64,000 bases of DNA. It comes from Chitinophaga pinensis. GTDB lineage: Bacteria; Bacteroidota; Bacteroidia; UKL13-3. Positions 16,849-27,001 of the stretch are shown here, piece by piece (position 1 is the first letter of the stretch; each line of letters begins with the position of its first letter). The stretch is from NCBI GenBank assembly GCA_945870425.1, contig CAMBSD010000003.1, positions 124,001 to 188,000 on the forward strand, in the 5' to 3' direction. The notes beneath the pieces are model-generated. The model did not search any database, was not told the DNA's origin, and was given only the letters and a program-made list of their open reading frames with translations. Both the position numbers and the translations under genes were made by a program.

Positions 16849-18130
16849 AGAAATAAATAAAATCAGAGAGCAATTCCCAATCCTTCATCAGAAAGTGAAT
16901 GGAAAGCCATTGGTGTATTTTGACAATGCTGCTACTACTCAAAAGCCGCTATCCGTTATTGAGGCTTTGAATACCTATTATTCCAAAGACAATGCAAACA
17001 TTCACCGTGCAGCCCATACACTAGCTGCTCGTTCTACCGAAATGTTTGAAGATACCCGAAAAACCATTCAAACCTTTATAAATGCCCGAGAAGTTGAAGA
17101 ATGTATTTTTACCAAAGGTGTAACTGAAAGCATCAATCTAGTTGCTCAAACTTGGGGTAGAAAATATCTACAAGCAGGAGATGAAGTTATCATCACTAGC
17201 TTGGAGCACCACAGCAATATTGTGCCTTGGCAAATGATATGTGAAGAGAAAGGAGCTATACTAAAGGTTATTCCAATAAACGATGCAGGTGAACTGTTGA
17301 TGGCTGAATACGATAAATTATTGTCTCCCAAAACCAAAATGGTGGCTTGTGTATGGGTCAGCAATGCTTTGGGAACCATCAACCCTGTTAAAGAAATAAT
17401 TGAAAAAGCCCATGCTGTAGGAGCAAAGGTTTTATTGGATGGAGCGCAAGCATGCTCACATTTGGATGTGGATGTGCAAGCATTGGATTGCGATTTCTTA
17501 GCCATTTCATCACATAAATTATATGGCCCAACGGGTGTGGGAGTGCTTTATGGCAAGCGAGAATTGTTAGAAGCCATGCCACCTTATCAAGGAGGAGGGG
17601 AGATGATAAAAGAAGTGAGTTTCGAACGAACTAGCTATAACGAAATCCCTTACAAATTTGAAGCAGGAACACCCAATATTGGAGATGTGATTGCATTCAA
17701 ATACGCCCTAGATTTTGTTAACGAATTAGGCAAAGAAAATATTCGTAATCACGAAAATGAGTTGTTACATTATTTGGTAAACGGCTTATTGAGATTGAAT
17801 GAAACTGATGTCATGTCCAGCGGAGTCGAGACACATCAATATGCGTCTCCACAAAAAACTATTACATTAATCGGCACAGCCAGAGAAAAAGTATCCGTTC
17901 AATCATTCATCATCGAAGGAATGCACCATTTTGATGTAGGCATGATGTTGGATGCAAGAGGCATTGCGGTAAGAACGGGACACCATTGCACACAACCCTT
18001 GATGAATCGTTTGGGATTGGATGGTACAGTCAGGGCATCATTTTCTGTTTATAATACGATGGAAGAAGTGGATGTATTTTTGGAAGCAGTGAAAAAAATA
18101 GTAACATTAACCGCAAAGCATATAAAGTAA
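16835..18130 (+). CDS. sufS: Cysteine desulfurase SufS
   Basis: SufS is a PLP enzyme that removes sulfur from cysteine and passes the persulfide to SufE. The 431-residue protein has the PLP lysine Lys228 in SSHKLYGP, the active-site Cys385 in RTGHHCTQP, and typical N-terminal PLVYFDNAATTQKP. The start is uncertain: GTG 16835 or GTG 16844, both within the right arm of the repeat that ends the GxxExxY cassette. The first six residues (MKSVAE) are encoded by repeat sequence, and homology to SufS begins near INKIREQFP. The C-terminus (TAKHIK) may also touch the next repeat element. Confidence 0.95.
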   Translation: MKSVAEINKIREQFPILHQKVNGKPLVYFDNAATTQKPLSVIEALNTYYSKDNANIHRAAHTLAARSTEMFEDTRKTIQTFINAREVEECIFTKGVTESINLVAQTWGRKYLQAGDEVIITSLEHHSNIVPWQMICEEKGAILKVIPINDAGELLMAEYDKLLSPKTKMVACVWVSNALGTINPVKEIIEKAHAVGAKVLLDGAQACSHLDVDVQALDCDFLAISSHKLYGPTGVGVLYGKRELLEAMPPYQGGGEMIKEVSFERTSYNEIPYKFEAGTPNIGDVIAFKYALDFVNELGKENIRNHENELLHYLVNGLLRLNETDVMSSGVETHQYASPQKTITLIGTAREKVSVQSFIIEGMHHFDVGMMLDARGIAVRTGHHCTQPLMNRLGLDGTVRASFSVYNTMEEVDVFLEAVKKIVTLTAKHIK

Positions 18131-18178
18131 AAACACAAAGAGCACAAAGAAAAGCTTCGTGAACTTAGCGGTTTAACT
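18109..18178. repeat. CACAAAG-family palindromic repeat between sufS and sufE
   Basis: CACAAAGAGCACAAAG (18134-18149) is followed by TTCGTGAACTTAGCGGTTT, whose reverse complement is a similar period-like word. The left side may extend into the last codons of sufS, where ACCGCAAAGCATATAAAG resembles the inverted right end at 12 of 18 positions. Confidence 0.5.
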
Positions 18179-18195
18179 TAGGAAAATGAAAGTAA

Positions 18196-18624
18196 ATGCA
18201 AAAAAATATAACAGACATACAAAACTCAATTATCGAAAACTTCGAGTTGTTTGAAGATGATATGGAAAGCATCTTGTTTTACTTGATGGATTTGGGTAAG
18301 AAACTACCTGCCATGTCTGAACAACATAAAACGGAAGAGTATATCGTTAAAGGCTGTCAGAGCAAGGTGTGGTTATTCCCAAGTTTTGCGGATGGTAAGG
18401 TGATTTTTGAAGCAGATAGCAATACTGAAATCACAAAAGGTTTGGTATCTCTTTTGGTTGAAATATGGAGCGGTCAAACACCTGAAGATATTTTGAACAG
18501 CGAATTGTTTTTCATTGATAAAATTGGCATGAGTAGAATGATTGGAAGCCAAAGAAGCAATGGATTTACAAGCATGATTAAACAAATTAAGATGTATGCC
18601 TTGGCATACAAAACAAGTCAGTAA
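18196..18624 (+). CDS. sufE: Sulfur acceptor protein SufE
   Basis: SufE takes the persulfide from SufS and hands it to SufB. The protein has 142 residues, the family's usual length. The acceptor Cys is Cys54 in IVKGCQSKVWL, the family signature. Other conserved parts are QNSIIENFELFEDD at the N-terminus and RSNGFTSMIKQIK near the C-terminus. It follows sufS after 65 nt, and the gap holds a palindromic repeat. Order and strand agree with a single suf transcript. Confidence 0.96.
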   Translation: MQKNITDIQNSIIENFELFEDDMESILFYLMDLGKKLPAMSEQHKTEEYIVKGCQSKVWLFPSFADGKVIFEADSNTEITKGLVSLLVEIWSGQTPEDILNSELFFIDKIGMSRMIGSQRSNGFTSMIKQIKMYALAYKTSQ

Positions 18625-18625
18625 A

Positions 18626-18643
18626 GACGTATAATTATACGTC
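18626..18643. repeat. Perfect 18-bp palindrome between sufE and sufT
   Basis: GACGTATAATTATACGTC is a perfect palindrome lying right after the sufE stop. It has no T-tract, so it is a poor terminator, and it resembles the GACGT...ACGTC short palindromes that recur between genes in Bacteroidota. It could also be a binding site; I cannot tell. Confidence 0.6.
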
Positions 18644-18664
18644 AAATTTAAACAACTTAAAAAA

Positions 18665-19003
18665 ATGGAAAACACCACTGATAAACCACTTCGAACGTTT
18701 GTAGATGTTCAGAATGAAGCCATAAAGGTATTGGAAACGGTATATGACCCAGAGATACCTGTGAACATTTATGAGCTAGGATTGATTTATGAAGTTAATG
18801 TATCTGTTGATTTAAACATAGAAATTGTGATGTCGCTTACATCTCCCTTTTGCCCTGCAGCCCAAAGCATGCCTGCTGAAATAAAAGAAAAACTAAGTGC
18901 CATGGAAGGTGTGAAAAATGTGGAAGTGCGAGTAACTTTTGAACCACAATGGACCCAAGACTTGATGAGCGAATCGGCTAAGCTGCAATTGGGTTTTATG
19001 TAA
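18665..19003 (+). CDS. SufT-like Fe-S maturation protein (MIP18/DUF59 family)
   Basis: A 112-residue protein of the MIP18 (DUF59) family, which helps deliver iron-sulfur clusters to target proteins. It has the family core: AIKVLETVYDPEIPVNIYELGLIYEV, the conserved Cys region TSPFCPAAQSMP, and the VRVTFEPQW ending. It is the last gene of the suf operon, 40 nt after sufE, which supports the name SufT. The partner clients are not known from the sequence. Confidence 0.9.
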   Translation: MENTTDKPLRTFVDVQNEAIKVLETVYDPEIPVNIYELGLIYEVNVSVDLNIEIVMSLTSPFCPAAQSMPAEIKEKLSAMEGVKNVEVRVTFEPQWTQDLMSESAKLQLGFM

Positions 19004-19012
19004 TTATTTTTT

Positions 19013-19040
19013 GCCACAGATTGAATAGATTAGCGCAGAT
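19013..19040. repeat. Single CCACAGATT-family repeat arm after the suf operon
   Basis: GCCACAGATTGAATAGATTA begins 10 nt after the sufT stop and matches the outer arm of the elements at 14950-15008 and 16309-16336. No facing arm is found in the next 60 nt, so it is a half copy. Confidence 0.55.
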
Positions 19041-19100
19041 AATTAAAAAAAGAAAAAGTAGTTAATATATAGAAATATGACCTAACCTAAGACTAATTAT

Positions 19101-19322
19101 ATGGAAGCTATCTTTCTCTTGTTATTCTTTCCGCCTGTGATGGGTTATTTGGTCATCACCAAAGGATATCACTTTTGGATGTGGTTTATTATTGGCTTGT
19201 TTTTGCCAGTTATCTCTTTGTTTATTTTATTCTTCTTAAAAGAAAAGCCCATCGTGATAGACCTGAGTAAATTGGTAGTTCACGAGCAGAATTATAAAGT
19301 ACTTTGGAAAAAGGAAGAGTAA
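19101..19322 (+). CDS. Small membrane protein of unknown function
   Basis: A 73-residue protein that I do not recognise. It has two hydrophobic segments, about 2-18 and 27-47, and a charged cytoplasm-type tail (KEKPIVIDLSKLVVHEQ) to the end, so it probably sits in the inner membrane as a hairpin. It ends 5 nt before the convergent T9SS gene. It lies about 100 nt downstream of the suf operon, and I see no functional link. It is a plausible real gene because of its membrane pattern and ATG. Confidence 0.6.
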   Translation: MEAIFLLLFFPPVMGYLVITKGYHFWMWFIIGLFLPVISLFILFFLKEKPIVIDLSKLVVHEQNYKVLWKKEE

Positions 19323-19327
19323 AATCA

Positions 19328-20668
19328 CTACTCTTTTATAAACTTCTTGGTAATATCTTTACCCTCCACATTCATTCTAACGAAATAAACACCATTCGAC
19401 ATGCCACTGATATCAAGGCTTGCCAAGCTTCCTGCTTTGCTCCATTCGGTATTCACATCCTTCTCTTTTCCTAAGATGTCATATACATGAATAGCTACTC
19501 CTTTTACAGGTTTTGAGAATTGTACATTCAACCCATTGCTTGCAGGCACAGGAAATACGCTTATCTCCAATGGACTATATTTTATTTCTTTTACTGCGCT
19601 ATTTCCTCCAGTAATGGTAATATAGTTTGTGCGGGTGGTATCATCACTTCCACCTTGGTAGGTAGCTTGCAATTTAATGCTATATTTTCCAGTTGCATTA
19701 AACAAAATACGTGGGTTTTGAGAAGTTGCACTGGTGCCTGCCACATACGAAACAGTGTTTGGTGTAGTAGTCCATTGGTAAGCAATTGGACTTCCAGCAC
19801 AAGCATCATTTAAATTCACAGTATCTGTTGTGGTAGCGTTTACCTTTGATGTAGTGAAATTGGCATTATTTACAAACAATTCAGGACGATATCTGTCTTT
19901 AAATCTTACCGTAGTAGTGCCACCCACACCTAAACCACCTGTGGTAACAACCACCTCAAGTATAGGGAATTTTTCACCTTTGGCTAACCATTTGTATTCA
20001 GTTCTGTTATTAGGAATGGGTATGCTAAATCCACTAATGCTTATTGAATCAACTTCTTTAATAACTGATTTTACTCTAATGCAATCAAACAGGCCATAAG
20101 GGGTTGTTATTTTACCCCATCCATCAACCGTTGTAATTCTGTAGCCAGATTGGGTGAAACCACCTAGGGTAGCCAAACTCAAACTACCTGCAAATGAACA
20201 GCTATCTCTACGACCAACAGTTAAAGGAAATTTATAAATGGTATCTTTTGGGGCAAGTGTTAATCCCAGTGGAAGGCTGTTGAATGAAACACCTCTGCCT
20301 AATAATACACTTGCTGTTGCCGTATTTTTATAAAAACCCATTACATTGCTTAAGCCTGCCCCTCCGGTAAATGCGCCTAAACTTAGGTTGTTCTCCTGCA
20401 CCCCATAAGTGGCTGTGGCAAAATATATAACGTAAGTTGATGAAAGGGGAGATGCATATTTTTCGACATCTTGGCTTGTAGGTATAAGTCTAGAAAAGTC
20501 CCATGTAGTATTTAAGCCCGTGGTAGCAAAATTAAAATTTCCTGCAGGAGCTAAGCTGAAACGCAAAGTGTCATTAGCCTTAGGCATATCAGCATTCATA
20601 ATGGTGATTTGTGCTTTCAAGCTTATCACAGCCGCAACAAATACAATAATTAGTATGTTTCTTTTCAT
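19328..20668 (-). CDS. Secreted protein with PKD-like domain and T9SS C-terminal sorting domain
   Basis: The 446-residue protein carries an N-terminal signal peptide (about 1-19, ending SLKAQ). The first 260 residues are beta-rich and not recognised. A PKD-like Ig fold lies around 275-360 (NLNDACAGSPIAYQW to SIKLQATYQGG). The last 75 residues are a type A T9SS sorting domain (SVFPVPASNGLNVQF, then GVYFVRMNVEGK and a basic end). It should be exported by Sec, carried through the outer membrane by type IX secretion, and anchored to the cell surface. The ligand is unknown. Confidence 0.88.
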   Translation of the reverse strand: MKRNILIIVFVAAVISLKAQITIMNADMPKANDTLRFSLAPAGNFNFATTGLNTTWDFSRLIPTSQDVEKYASPLSSTYVIYFATATYGVQENNLSLGAFTGGAGLSNVMGFYKNTATASVLLGRGVSFNSLPLGLTLAPKDTIYKFPLTVGRRDSCSFAGSLSLATLGGFTQSGYRITTVDGWGKITTPYGLFDCIRVKSVIKEVDSISISGFSIPIPNNRTEYKWLAKGEKFPILEVVVTTGGLGVGGTTTVRFKDRYRPELFVNNANFTTSKVNATTTDTVNLNDACAGSPIAYQWTTTPNTVSYVAGTSATSQNPRILFNATGKYSIKLQATYQGGSDDTTRTNYITITGGNSAVKEIKYSPLEISVFPVPASNGLNVQFSKPVKGVAIHVYDILGKEKDVNTEWSKAGSLASLDISGMSNGVYFVRMNVEGKDITKKFIKE

Positions 20669-20851
20669 AGCATTTATATTCTATGACAAAGAAGCAAAAA
20701 AAAATCTAATAATCAGTCTTTAAAGAATTATTAATTAAAAACAAAATTGAATTTGACCAAAAGATTGGACAATTATGAACTCACCATCTTTTTTTGGATA
20801 GCATTTATTCGTTTCAATCTATATACTTTTGAAAATCAAAATCGAAGAAGG

Positions 20852-22258
20852 ATGAAAAAAATATTGTTTATATGTTTATTGTTGATTTGCTTTTGTGGAA
20901 AAGCACAGAGCAATAAAAATATCCATGCGATTGCCAATTTTAATGATACTAATTTGAGTAGATTTGGTGTTGATGGTGGTGATATTTGGAACGACTGCGC
21001 TGCTTGGCACGATCCACGAAATAATAGAGAATATGCCATTGCGGGGAGTACTGACTCTATTTATTTTTTCGATATTACAGATAATAAAATGGTGAAAAGT
21101 GATGTGGAATATGGTTCATGTAACTTTGCAACCAATCGTGATTACGAGGTGTATCAGCATTATGTATATTGTGTGAGTGATAGGGCCACAGGGGTTGGTC
21201 AATTGCAAATATTTGATTTGAACTACTTGCCCGATTCAGTTCATAAAGTTTATGAATCAAACAGTTTAAGTTTTTTTTCTCATACAATCTTTATTGATTC
21301 GGCAAGTAAACGTATGTATATGTGCAGCAATACCAAAACAAGTGGATTAAGTGCCATGGATGTTGTTTCAATTGCAGACCCGATAAATCCAGTATTTTTA
21401 GCCGAATTGGATGTGCCTAAAAACGGTACAGGACAAAAACTATTTACAAGGGTGCATGAAATGTACGCGAGAAATGATACAGTCTATTTATCATGTGAAT
21501 ATCCCGGTTTATTCATTTATGACCTGCGTAATTTAAACCAACAAAAAATCCTAAGTGTGATTTCAAACTATCCTCAAAATGGCTATAATCATAGCAGTTG
21601 GCTTGATGATTCAGGCAAGTACTTGATGTTTACTGACGAAAACCAAGGCCTGAGCATTAAGATGTATGATGTAAGTGATATTACCAATCCAAAGTTTATG
21701 AGCGTGTTTAATTCAAGTCCCCAAGCCATGCCGCACAATGCATTTTGGAAAGGTAAATACGGCATAGCATCTTCGTATCAAGATGGTGTTGTATGTTGGA
21801 ATTTGAGTGACCCATACAATCCAATTAAAGCGGGGTGGTTTGATACCTATCAAGAGAATCCCAAAATATATAGTGGTTTTAAAGGTTGTTGGGGTGTTTA
21901 TCCTTATTTGCCTTCAAATAAAATCATCGCAAGTGATTTGCGCTCTGGTATCTGGGTGCTGAAGATTGATAGTAGTGCTGCAAATGATATGAATGAATTA
22001 GAGATGATCTCTCATTTGAATCTATTTCCTAATCCTTTTAAAAATATAATCAGCATCAATACTGGGCAAAACCTTGAATCCATTAGTATTTCAGACATAC
22101 AAGGTAAGGTATGGGTACAAAAAAATTTGAAGCTTTGGCCGCGTAACAATACTTTTGAAGTCGATACTGAAAATTGGCCTGCTGGCATTTACTTTGCAGA
22201 AGTAATTACCGACAAAGGACGAACTTTTAAAAAAGCAATAAAGATACAAGGTGAGTAA
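20852..22258 (+). CDS. Choice-of-anchor B-like LVIVD-repeat protein with T9SS sorting domain
   Basis: I start the gene at ATG 20852 because it gives a clean signal peptide (MKKILFICLLLICFCGKAQS); the open frame begins further up at a TTG. The mature part has repeated YFFDITDNK, LQIFDLNYLPD and MYDVSDITNPKF segments, the beta-propeller-like LVIVD repeats of choice-of-anchor B proteins. The C-terminus (about 400-468) is a T9SS type A domain (LNLFPNPFKNIIS, then AGIYFAEVITDKG). It is a secreted surface protein of unknown role. The next gene begins 8 nt before its stop, so translation of the two is probably coupled. Confidence 0.85.
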   Translation: MKKILFICLLLICFCGKAQSNKNIHAIANFNDTNLSRFGVDGGDIWNDCAAWHDPRNNREYAIAGSTDSIYFFDITDNKMVKSDVEYGSCNFATNRDYEVYQHYVYCVSDRATGVGQLQIFDLNYLPDSVHKVYESNSLSFFSHTIFIDSASKRMYMCSNTKTSGLSAMDVVSIADPINPVFLAELDVPKNGTGQKLFTRVHEMYARNDTVYLSCEYPGLFIYDLRNLNQQKILSVISNYPQNGYNHSSWLDDSGKYLMFTDENQGLSIKMYDVSDITNPKFMSVFNSSPQAMPHNAFWKGKYGIASSYQDGVVCWNLSDPYNPIKAGWFDTYQENPKIYSGFKGCWGVYPYLPSNKIIASDLRSGIWVLKIDSSAANDMNELEMISHLNLFPNPFKNIISINTGQNLESISISDIQGKVWVQKNLKLWPRNNTFEVDTENWPAGIYFAEVITDKGRTFKKAIKIQGE

Positions 22259-24224
22259 ATACAGAATAAAGAAAATATATGTTGCAGTAATTCTGTTCAT
22301 CTCTGTTTCCATTCCGATTAAGGCTCAGGTAGTTGATAGCAGTTCAGGCATCGATATAATAACCCAAGCCCCAACTACTCCGAAAAAGAAAATAAAGCCA
22401 CTATACTTTCCAACTTCATTTATCACAGAGGGCGAAATAGACCACAATGCAAAATTTCATCCTATTGATACGAGTATGCAAAGGGAAGAAATTAACAACC
22501 CTATGTATCGCAAATGGGGTGTGTTTCAAGATTTGGGAAATGTAGCAACACCCGGACAAAGTTTGATATTTAATGGCAATAGGCCCATGGATTTCAACCT
22601 ATGTTTGAATCCTTTTGAAACTTATTTTAAACGACCAGAGGATACCAAATACTATAATACCAAATTGCCTTATTCTGATTTTACTTATACGCAAGGTTAT
22701 AATGAATTACAACAGCTATATGCAAAGCATTCTCAGAATATTAGCCCACGTTGGAATTTTGGTGTTGATTATTATGGTGTGACTTCGAAGGGCTATTATC
22801 TGAGTCAATATACTAATACCTATCATACCCAAGTTTTTAATCGTTATCAAAGCAAGTCTGGTAAATATGATATGTTGTTAAGCATGAATTTTAATTATGG
22901 TGTTGTTGATGAAAATGGCGGTATTAGAAGTGATTCGGCCTTTGAATATCTTACAGGTGCTAGTAAAACAGCGGAGGTAAGATTGCAAAATAGTGAGACT
23001 CGTTTTAAAAGCAATAGCGTTTATTTGAAACAATACTTTCATTTTGGTAAAACAGATGAGAATATTACCAAGGATGATACAACCTATACGTTTCATTCAA
23101 GAGGCTATTTTTCTCATACATTCAAAGCTGAGAATATGAGTTATATTTTTAACTCAGTAGGGGATACCAATCAACAACTATTACCTAATTTTTTGTATGA
23201 TACCATTTACACTATCGTAAATGGTATAAAGACTTTTACAAGATTCGATTCATTGTATTATGGTCAGATTTCAAATCGCCTTGCATATACACTTTATAAC
23301 GATACAAGCAAAGCCAACGAAAGAAGGTATTTGGAATTAGCCATTAGCCACAAATACATTTCAGTTTCGCAGCACGATAAGCAAAACAGTTTTAACAATG
23401 TATTGCTTGAAGGGAAAATTGAAAGACAGAAGTTTGATAACAATTCCATTTCATTTCAAGCCTATGGTGGATACTTTGCCACGGGTTATAATCAAAACGA
23501 CTTGAAACTTTCGGCCGATGCCAGTTTCAGAACAACTTTGTTTGATGTTTCGGGCGGTTTGTTTAATCATTTGTTCAGACCAGATTTTACCTCAAACCAA
23601 TTTAGAAGTTATTCCTTTATTTGGGATAATGATTTCTTAAAAACCAATATTAGTAATTGGCATGTGGCTTTGCATACGCGAAAGTTTAAGAATAATTTTC
23701 ATTTTAGTTTCAACCAATATTTATTGGCCAATTGGGTGTATTATGATAAAAGCATGATGCCTAAACAAAGTTCTGATGTGATTTTGATGCAGCAAATAGA
23801 AGCTCATAAGTTATTTAAGTTATGGCGTTTTTATTTTGATAACCGAATTGTGTATCAAAAAACCAATAATGATTTTATTAGACTACCTGAATTCTCAGCC
23901 ATATTGAGGTATTATTTTGAAACCCCTATGTTTAAGAATAGAGTGACTTTGCAATTAGGAACAGATATTTTTTACAATACTGCCTATTATGGAAATGCTT
24001 ATAATCCGGCTACAAGAAGTTTCTATATACAAGATGAAGTGAAAATAGGCAATTACCCAATTATAAATGCCTTTGCATCCATTAAGCTTCGTAAAGCAGT
24101 TATATATTTTGTTTACGAACACATCAATCAAGATTGGGTAAATAAAGGGTTCTACTATACCGTTAATTCACCTCTTCCTTTGGCAGGCTTGCGCACAGGG
24201 GTTAGGTGGAGAATATTTGATTAA
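22251..24224 (+). CDS. Putative porin (Porin_10 family), outer membrane
   Basis: A 657-residue protein with a GTG start at 22251, overlapping the previous gene by 8 nt. Residues 1-26 are a signal peptide ending IPIKAQ. The rest is a long series of alternating Tyr/Phe-rich strands, as in outer-membrane barrels, and the last residue pattern (GLRTGVRWRIFD) ends in a hydrophobic/aromatic strand. It fits the Porin_10 family, common in Bacteroidota, whose members are putative porins. Its pairing with an LVIVD surface protein may mean joint secretion or uptake, but that is a guess. Confidence 0.75.
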   Translation: MSKYRIKKIYVAVILFISVSIPIKAQVVDSSSGIDIITQAPTTPKKKIKPLYFPTSFITEGEIDHNAKFHPIDTSMQREEINNPMYRKWGVFQDLGNVATPGQSLIFNGNRPMDFNLCLNPFETYFKRPEDTKYYNTKLPYSDFTYTQGYNELQQLYAKHSQNISPRWNFGVDYYGVTSKGYYLSQYTNTYHTQVFNRYQSKSGKYDMLLSMNFNYGVVDENGGIRSDSAFEYLTGASKTAEVRLQNSETRFKSNSVYLKQYFHFGKTDENITKDDTTYTFHSRGYFSHTFKAENMSYIFNSVGDTNQQLLPNFLYDTIYTIVNGIKTFTRFDSLYYGQISNRLAYTLYNDTSKANERRYLELAISHKYISVSQHDKQNSFNNVLLEGKIERQKFDNNSISFQAYGGYFATGYNQNDLKLSADASFRTTLFDVSGGLFNHLFRPDFTSNQFRSYSFIWDNDFLKTNISNWHVALHTRKFKNNFHFSFNQYLLANWVYYDKSMMPKQSSDVILMQQIEAHKLFKLWRFYFDNRIVYQKTNNDFIRLPEFSAILRYYFETPMFKNRVTLQLGTDIFYNTAYYGNAYNPATRSFYIQDEVKIGNYPIINAFASIKLRKAVIYFVYEHINQDWVNKGFYYTVNSPLPLAGLRTGVRWRIFD

Positions 24225-24243
24225 GGAATTTTAAAATAAAATT

Positions 24244-25152
24244 ATGACCAATTTTTCTAACTCTACCAGACTTAATAAATATGTTAGTGATAGTGGTGTT
24301 TGCTCAAGGCGAGAGGCAGACAGGTTTATTGAGCAAGGTAAGGTTTTTGTTAATGGACGAAAGGCTAAAATTGCAGATCAAGTTTTTTCTGGTGATACCG
24401 TTACGGTTAATGGAATAATCATTGAGCCACAGAAGGCTGAAGATGCTATTTTTATTATACTTAATAAGCCTATTGGTATTGTATCAACCACTGAAAATGT
24501 AAAGGACAATATTGTTACTTTTGTCAATCATAGCAAACGCATTTTTCCCATTGGTAGGTTAGATAAAGACTCTCAAGGATTGATTTTTTTGACCAGTGAT
24601 GGTGATATTGTAAACAAAATCTTGAGGGCTGGCAATAAGCATGAGAAAGAGTATTTGGTTACTGTAAACAAGCCCATCACTGATGGATTTATTTCGGCTA
24701 TGGCTAATGGCGTTCCGATGATGGGTGTAAACACCCGCAAATGCGAGGTTTTCAAGGAGTCTACTTTTGTTTTTCGTATTATATTAATTCAAGGATTAAA
24801 CAGACAAATACGCAGAATGTGTGAGCATTTTGGCTATGAAGTGGTGAAACTTGAGCGCATTCGCATTATGAATATAAGCTTGAAAAAGCTACCACTTGGT
24901 GATTGGCGAGACCTTACTCCTAGAGAACTTGAAGGCATTTTTAGTATGATTGAACATTCATTAGGAACAGAAGATGTTGACAAAAAGAGCAAGAAGAATA
25001 TAGATAATAAAGGCGCTAAAACAAAAGAAAATGGAGCGAATCAAAAGCCTAAATCGGATAAGAAAAGTCCTGCAAAAGACGAAAGGCGTAACCCAGATTT
25101 AAGAAACAAAAGACATACAAATAAACCTTCAGGAAGAGGGAAAGGGAGGTAG
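24244..25152 (+). CDS. rluF: 23S rRNA pseudouridine synthase, RluF type, with Lys-rich tail
   Basis: RluF-type enzymes convert a uridine in 23S rRNA to pseudouridine. Residues 8-55 form an S4 RNA-binding domain ([20 protein letters not shown]). The catalytic aspartate is Asp107 in [10 protein letters not shown], and the RluF-like KCEVFKEST and [17 protein letters not shown] follow. After about residue 240 there is a tail rich in Lys, Asn and Arg, probably disordered, which may help RNA binding. Such basic tails are common in Bacteroidota members of this family. Target specificity is inferred. Confidence 0.88.
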   Translation: MTNFSNSTRLNKYVSDSGVCSRREADRFIEQGKVFVNGRKAKIADQVFSGDTVTVNGIIIEPQKAEDAIFIILNKPIGIVSTTENVKDNIVTFVNHSKRIFPIGRLDKDSQGLIFLTSDGDIVNKILRAGNKHEKEYLVTVNKPITDGFISAMANGVPMMGVNTRKCEVFKESTFVFRIILIQGLNRQIRRMCEHFGYEVVKLERIRIMNISLKKLPLGDWRDLTPRELEGIFSMIEHSLGTEDVDKKSKKNIDNKGAKTKENGANQKPKSDKKSPAKDERRNPDLRNKRHTNKPSGRGKGR

Positions 25153-25209
25153 GTTAGTACTTTCTGTCTAATTGAAATGATATTAATTTACTAATAACTA
25201 TTGTCCTAG

Positions 25210-25551
25210 TTATTCAAAATTCTTTTTGCTTTCTAATTCTGCTTGGGTCTGAAGTTCTTTGTTTCGTTTTTCGTCAATAATCACGTATACATCCTCATCA
25301 TCACGCTTCATAAGGTATTTTTCACGTGCAAATTTTTCTAGGTTTTTGTTGTTCGAAAAAAGTTCGTTAGATTCTTTACTCGCCTTTGCTATTTGCTCTT
25401 TTAAGAAGATATTTTCTTTAGTGGATTTATTGAGCTGTTCGCGGTATTTAAATTGGTTGATGATGCTATTTCTGTCATTAAAAAACAAAAGTAAAACCAA
25501 TAGCAAACTGGCAATGATATATTTGTTTAATATGATTTTTTTGAAACGCAT
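25210..25551 (-). CDS. Septum formation initiator family protein (DivIC/FtsB-like)
   Basis: A 113-residue bitopic protein. A short cytoplasmic N-terminus precedes a membrane helix (about 11-25), and a coiled coil (about 35-75, with LNKSTKENIFLKEQIA) lies in the periplasm. The end has the family's FAREKYLMKRDDEDVYVI motif. Such proteins help assemble the division site with FtsL and FtsQ. It is downstream of eno with an inverted repeat in the gap, an arrangement found in many Bacteroidota. Confidence 0.88.
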   Translation of the reverse strand: MRFKKIILNKYIIASLLLVLLLFFNDRNSIINQFKYREQLNKSTKENIFLKEQIAKASKESNELFSNNKNLEKFAREKYLMKRDDEDVYVIIDEKRNKELQTQAELESKKNFE

Positions 25552-25562
25552 TTTTTAAGATA

Positions 25563-25608
25563 TCGGTTCACAATTCAAAGATTAATTTTACTGTAAACTG
25601 TGAACCGA
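25563..25608. repeat. Inverted repeat between eno and the divIC-like gene
   Basis: TCGGTTCACA (25563-25572) and TGTGAACCGA (25599-25608) are perfect inverted 10-mers with a 26-nt AT-rich middle. There is no T-tract on either side, so it is probably a palindromic repeat and less likely a terminator. Confidence 0.55.
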
Positions 25609-25625
25609 ATAACTATTAAACTATA

Positions 25626-26960
<1,335 letters not shown>

Positions 26961-27001
26961 TTAAATTTATTTAAAATTCCTAATTGAAATTAATTAATGT
27001 A

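Noticed and set aside
19520-20099. Plus-strand ORFs across the T9SS protein gene
   Set aside because: They lie opposite a gene with signal peptide, PKD-like domain and sorting domain, and show no features of their own.
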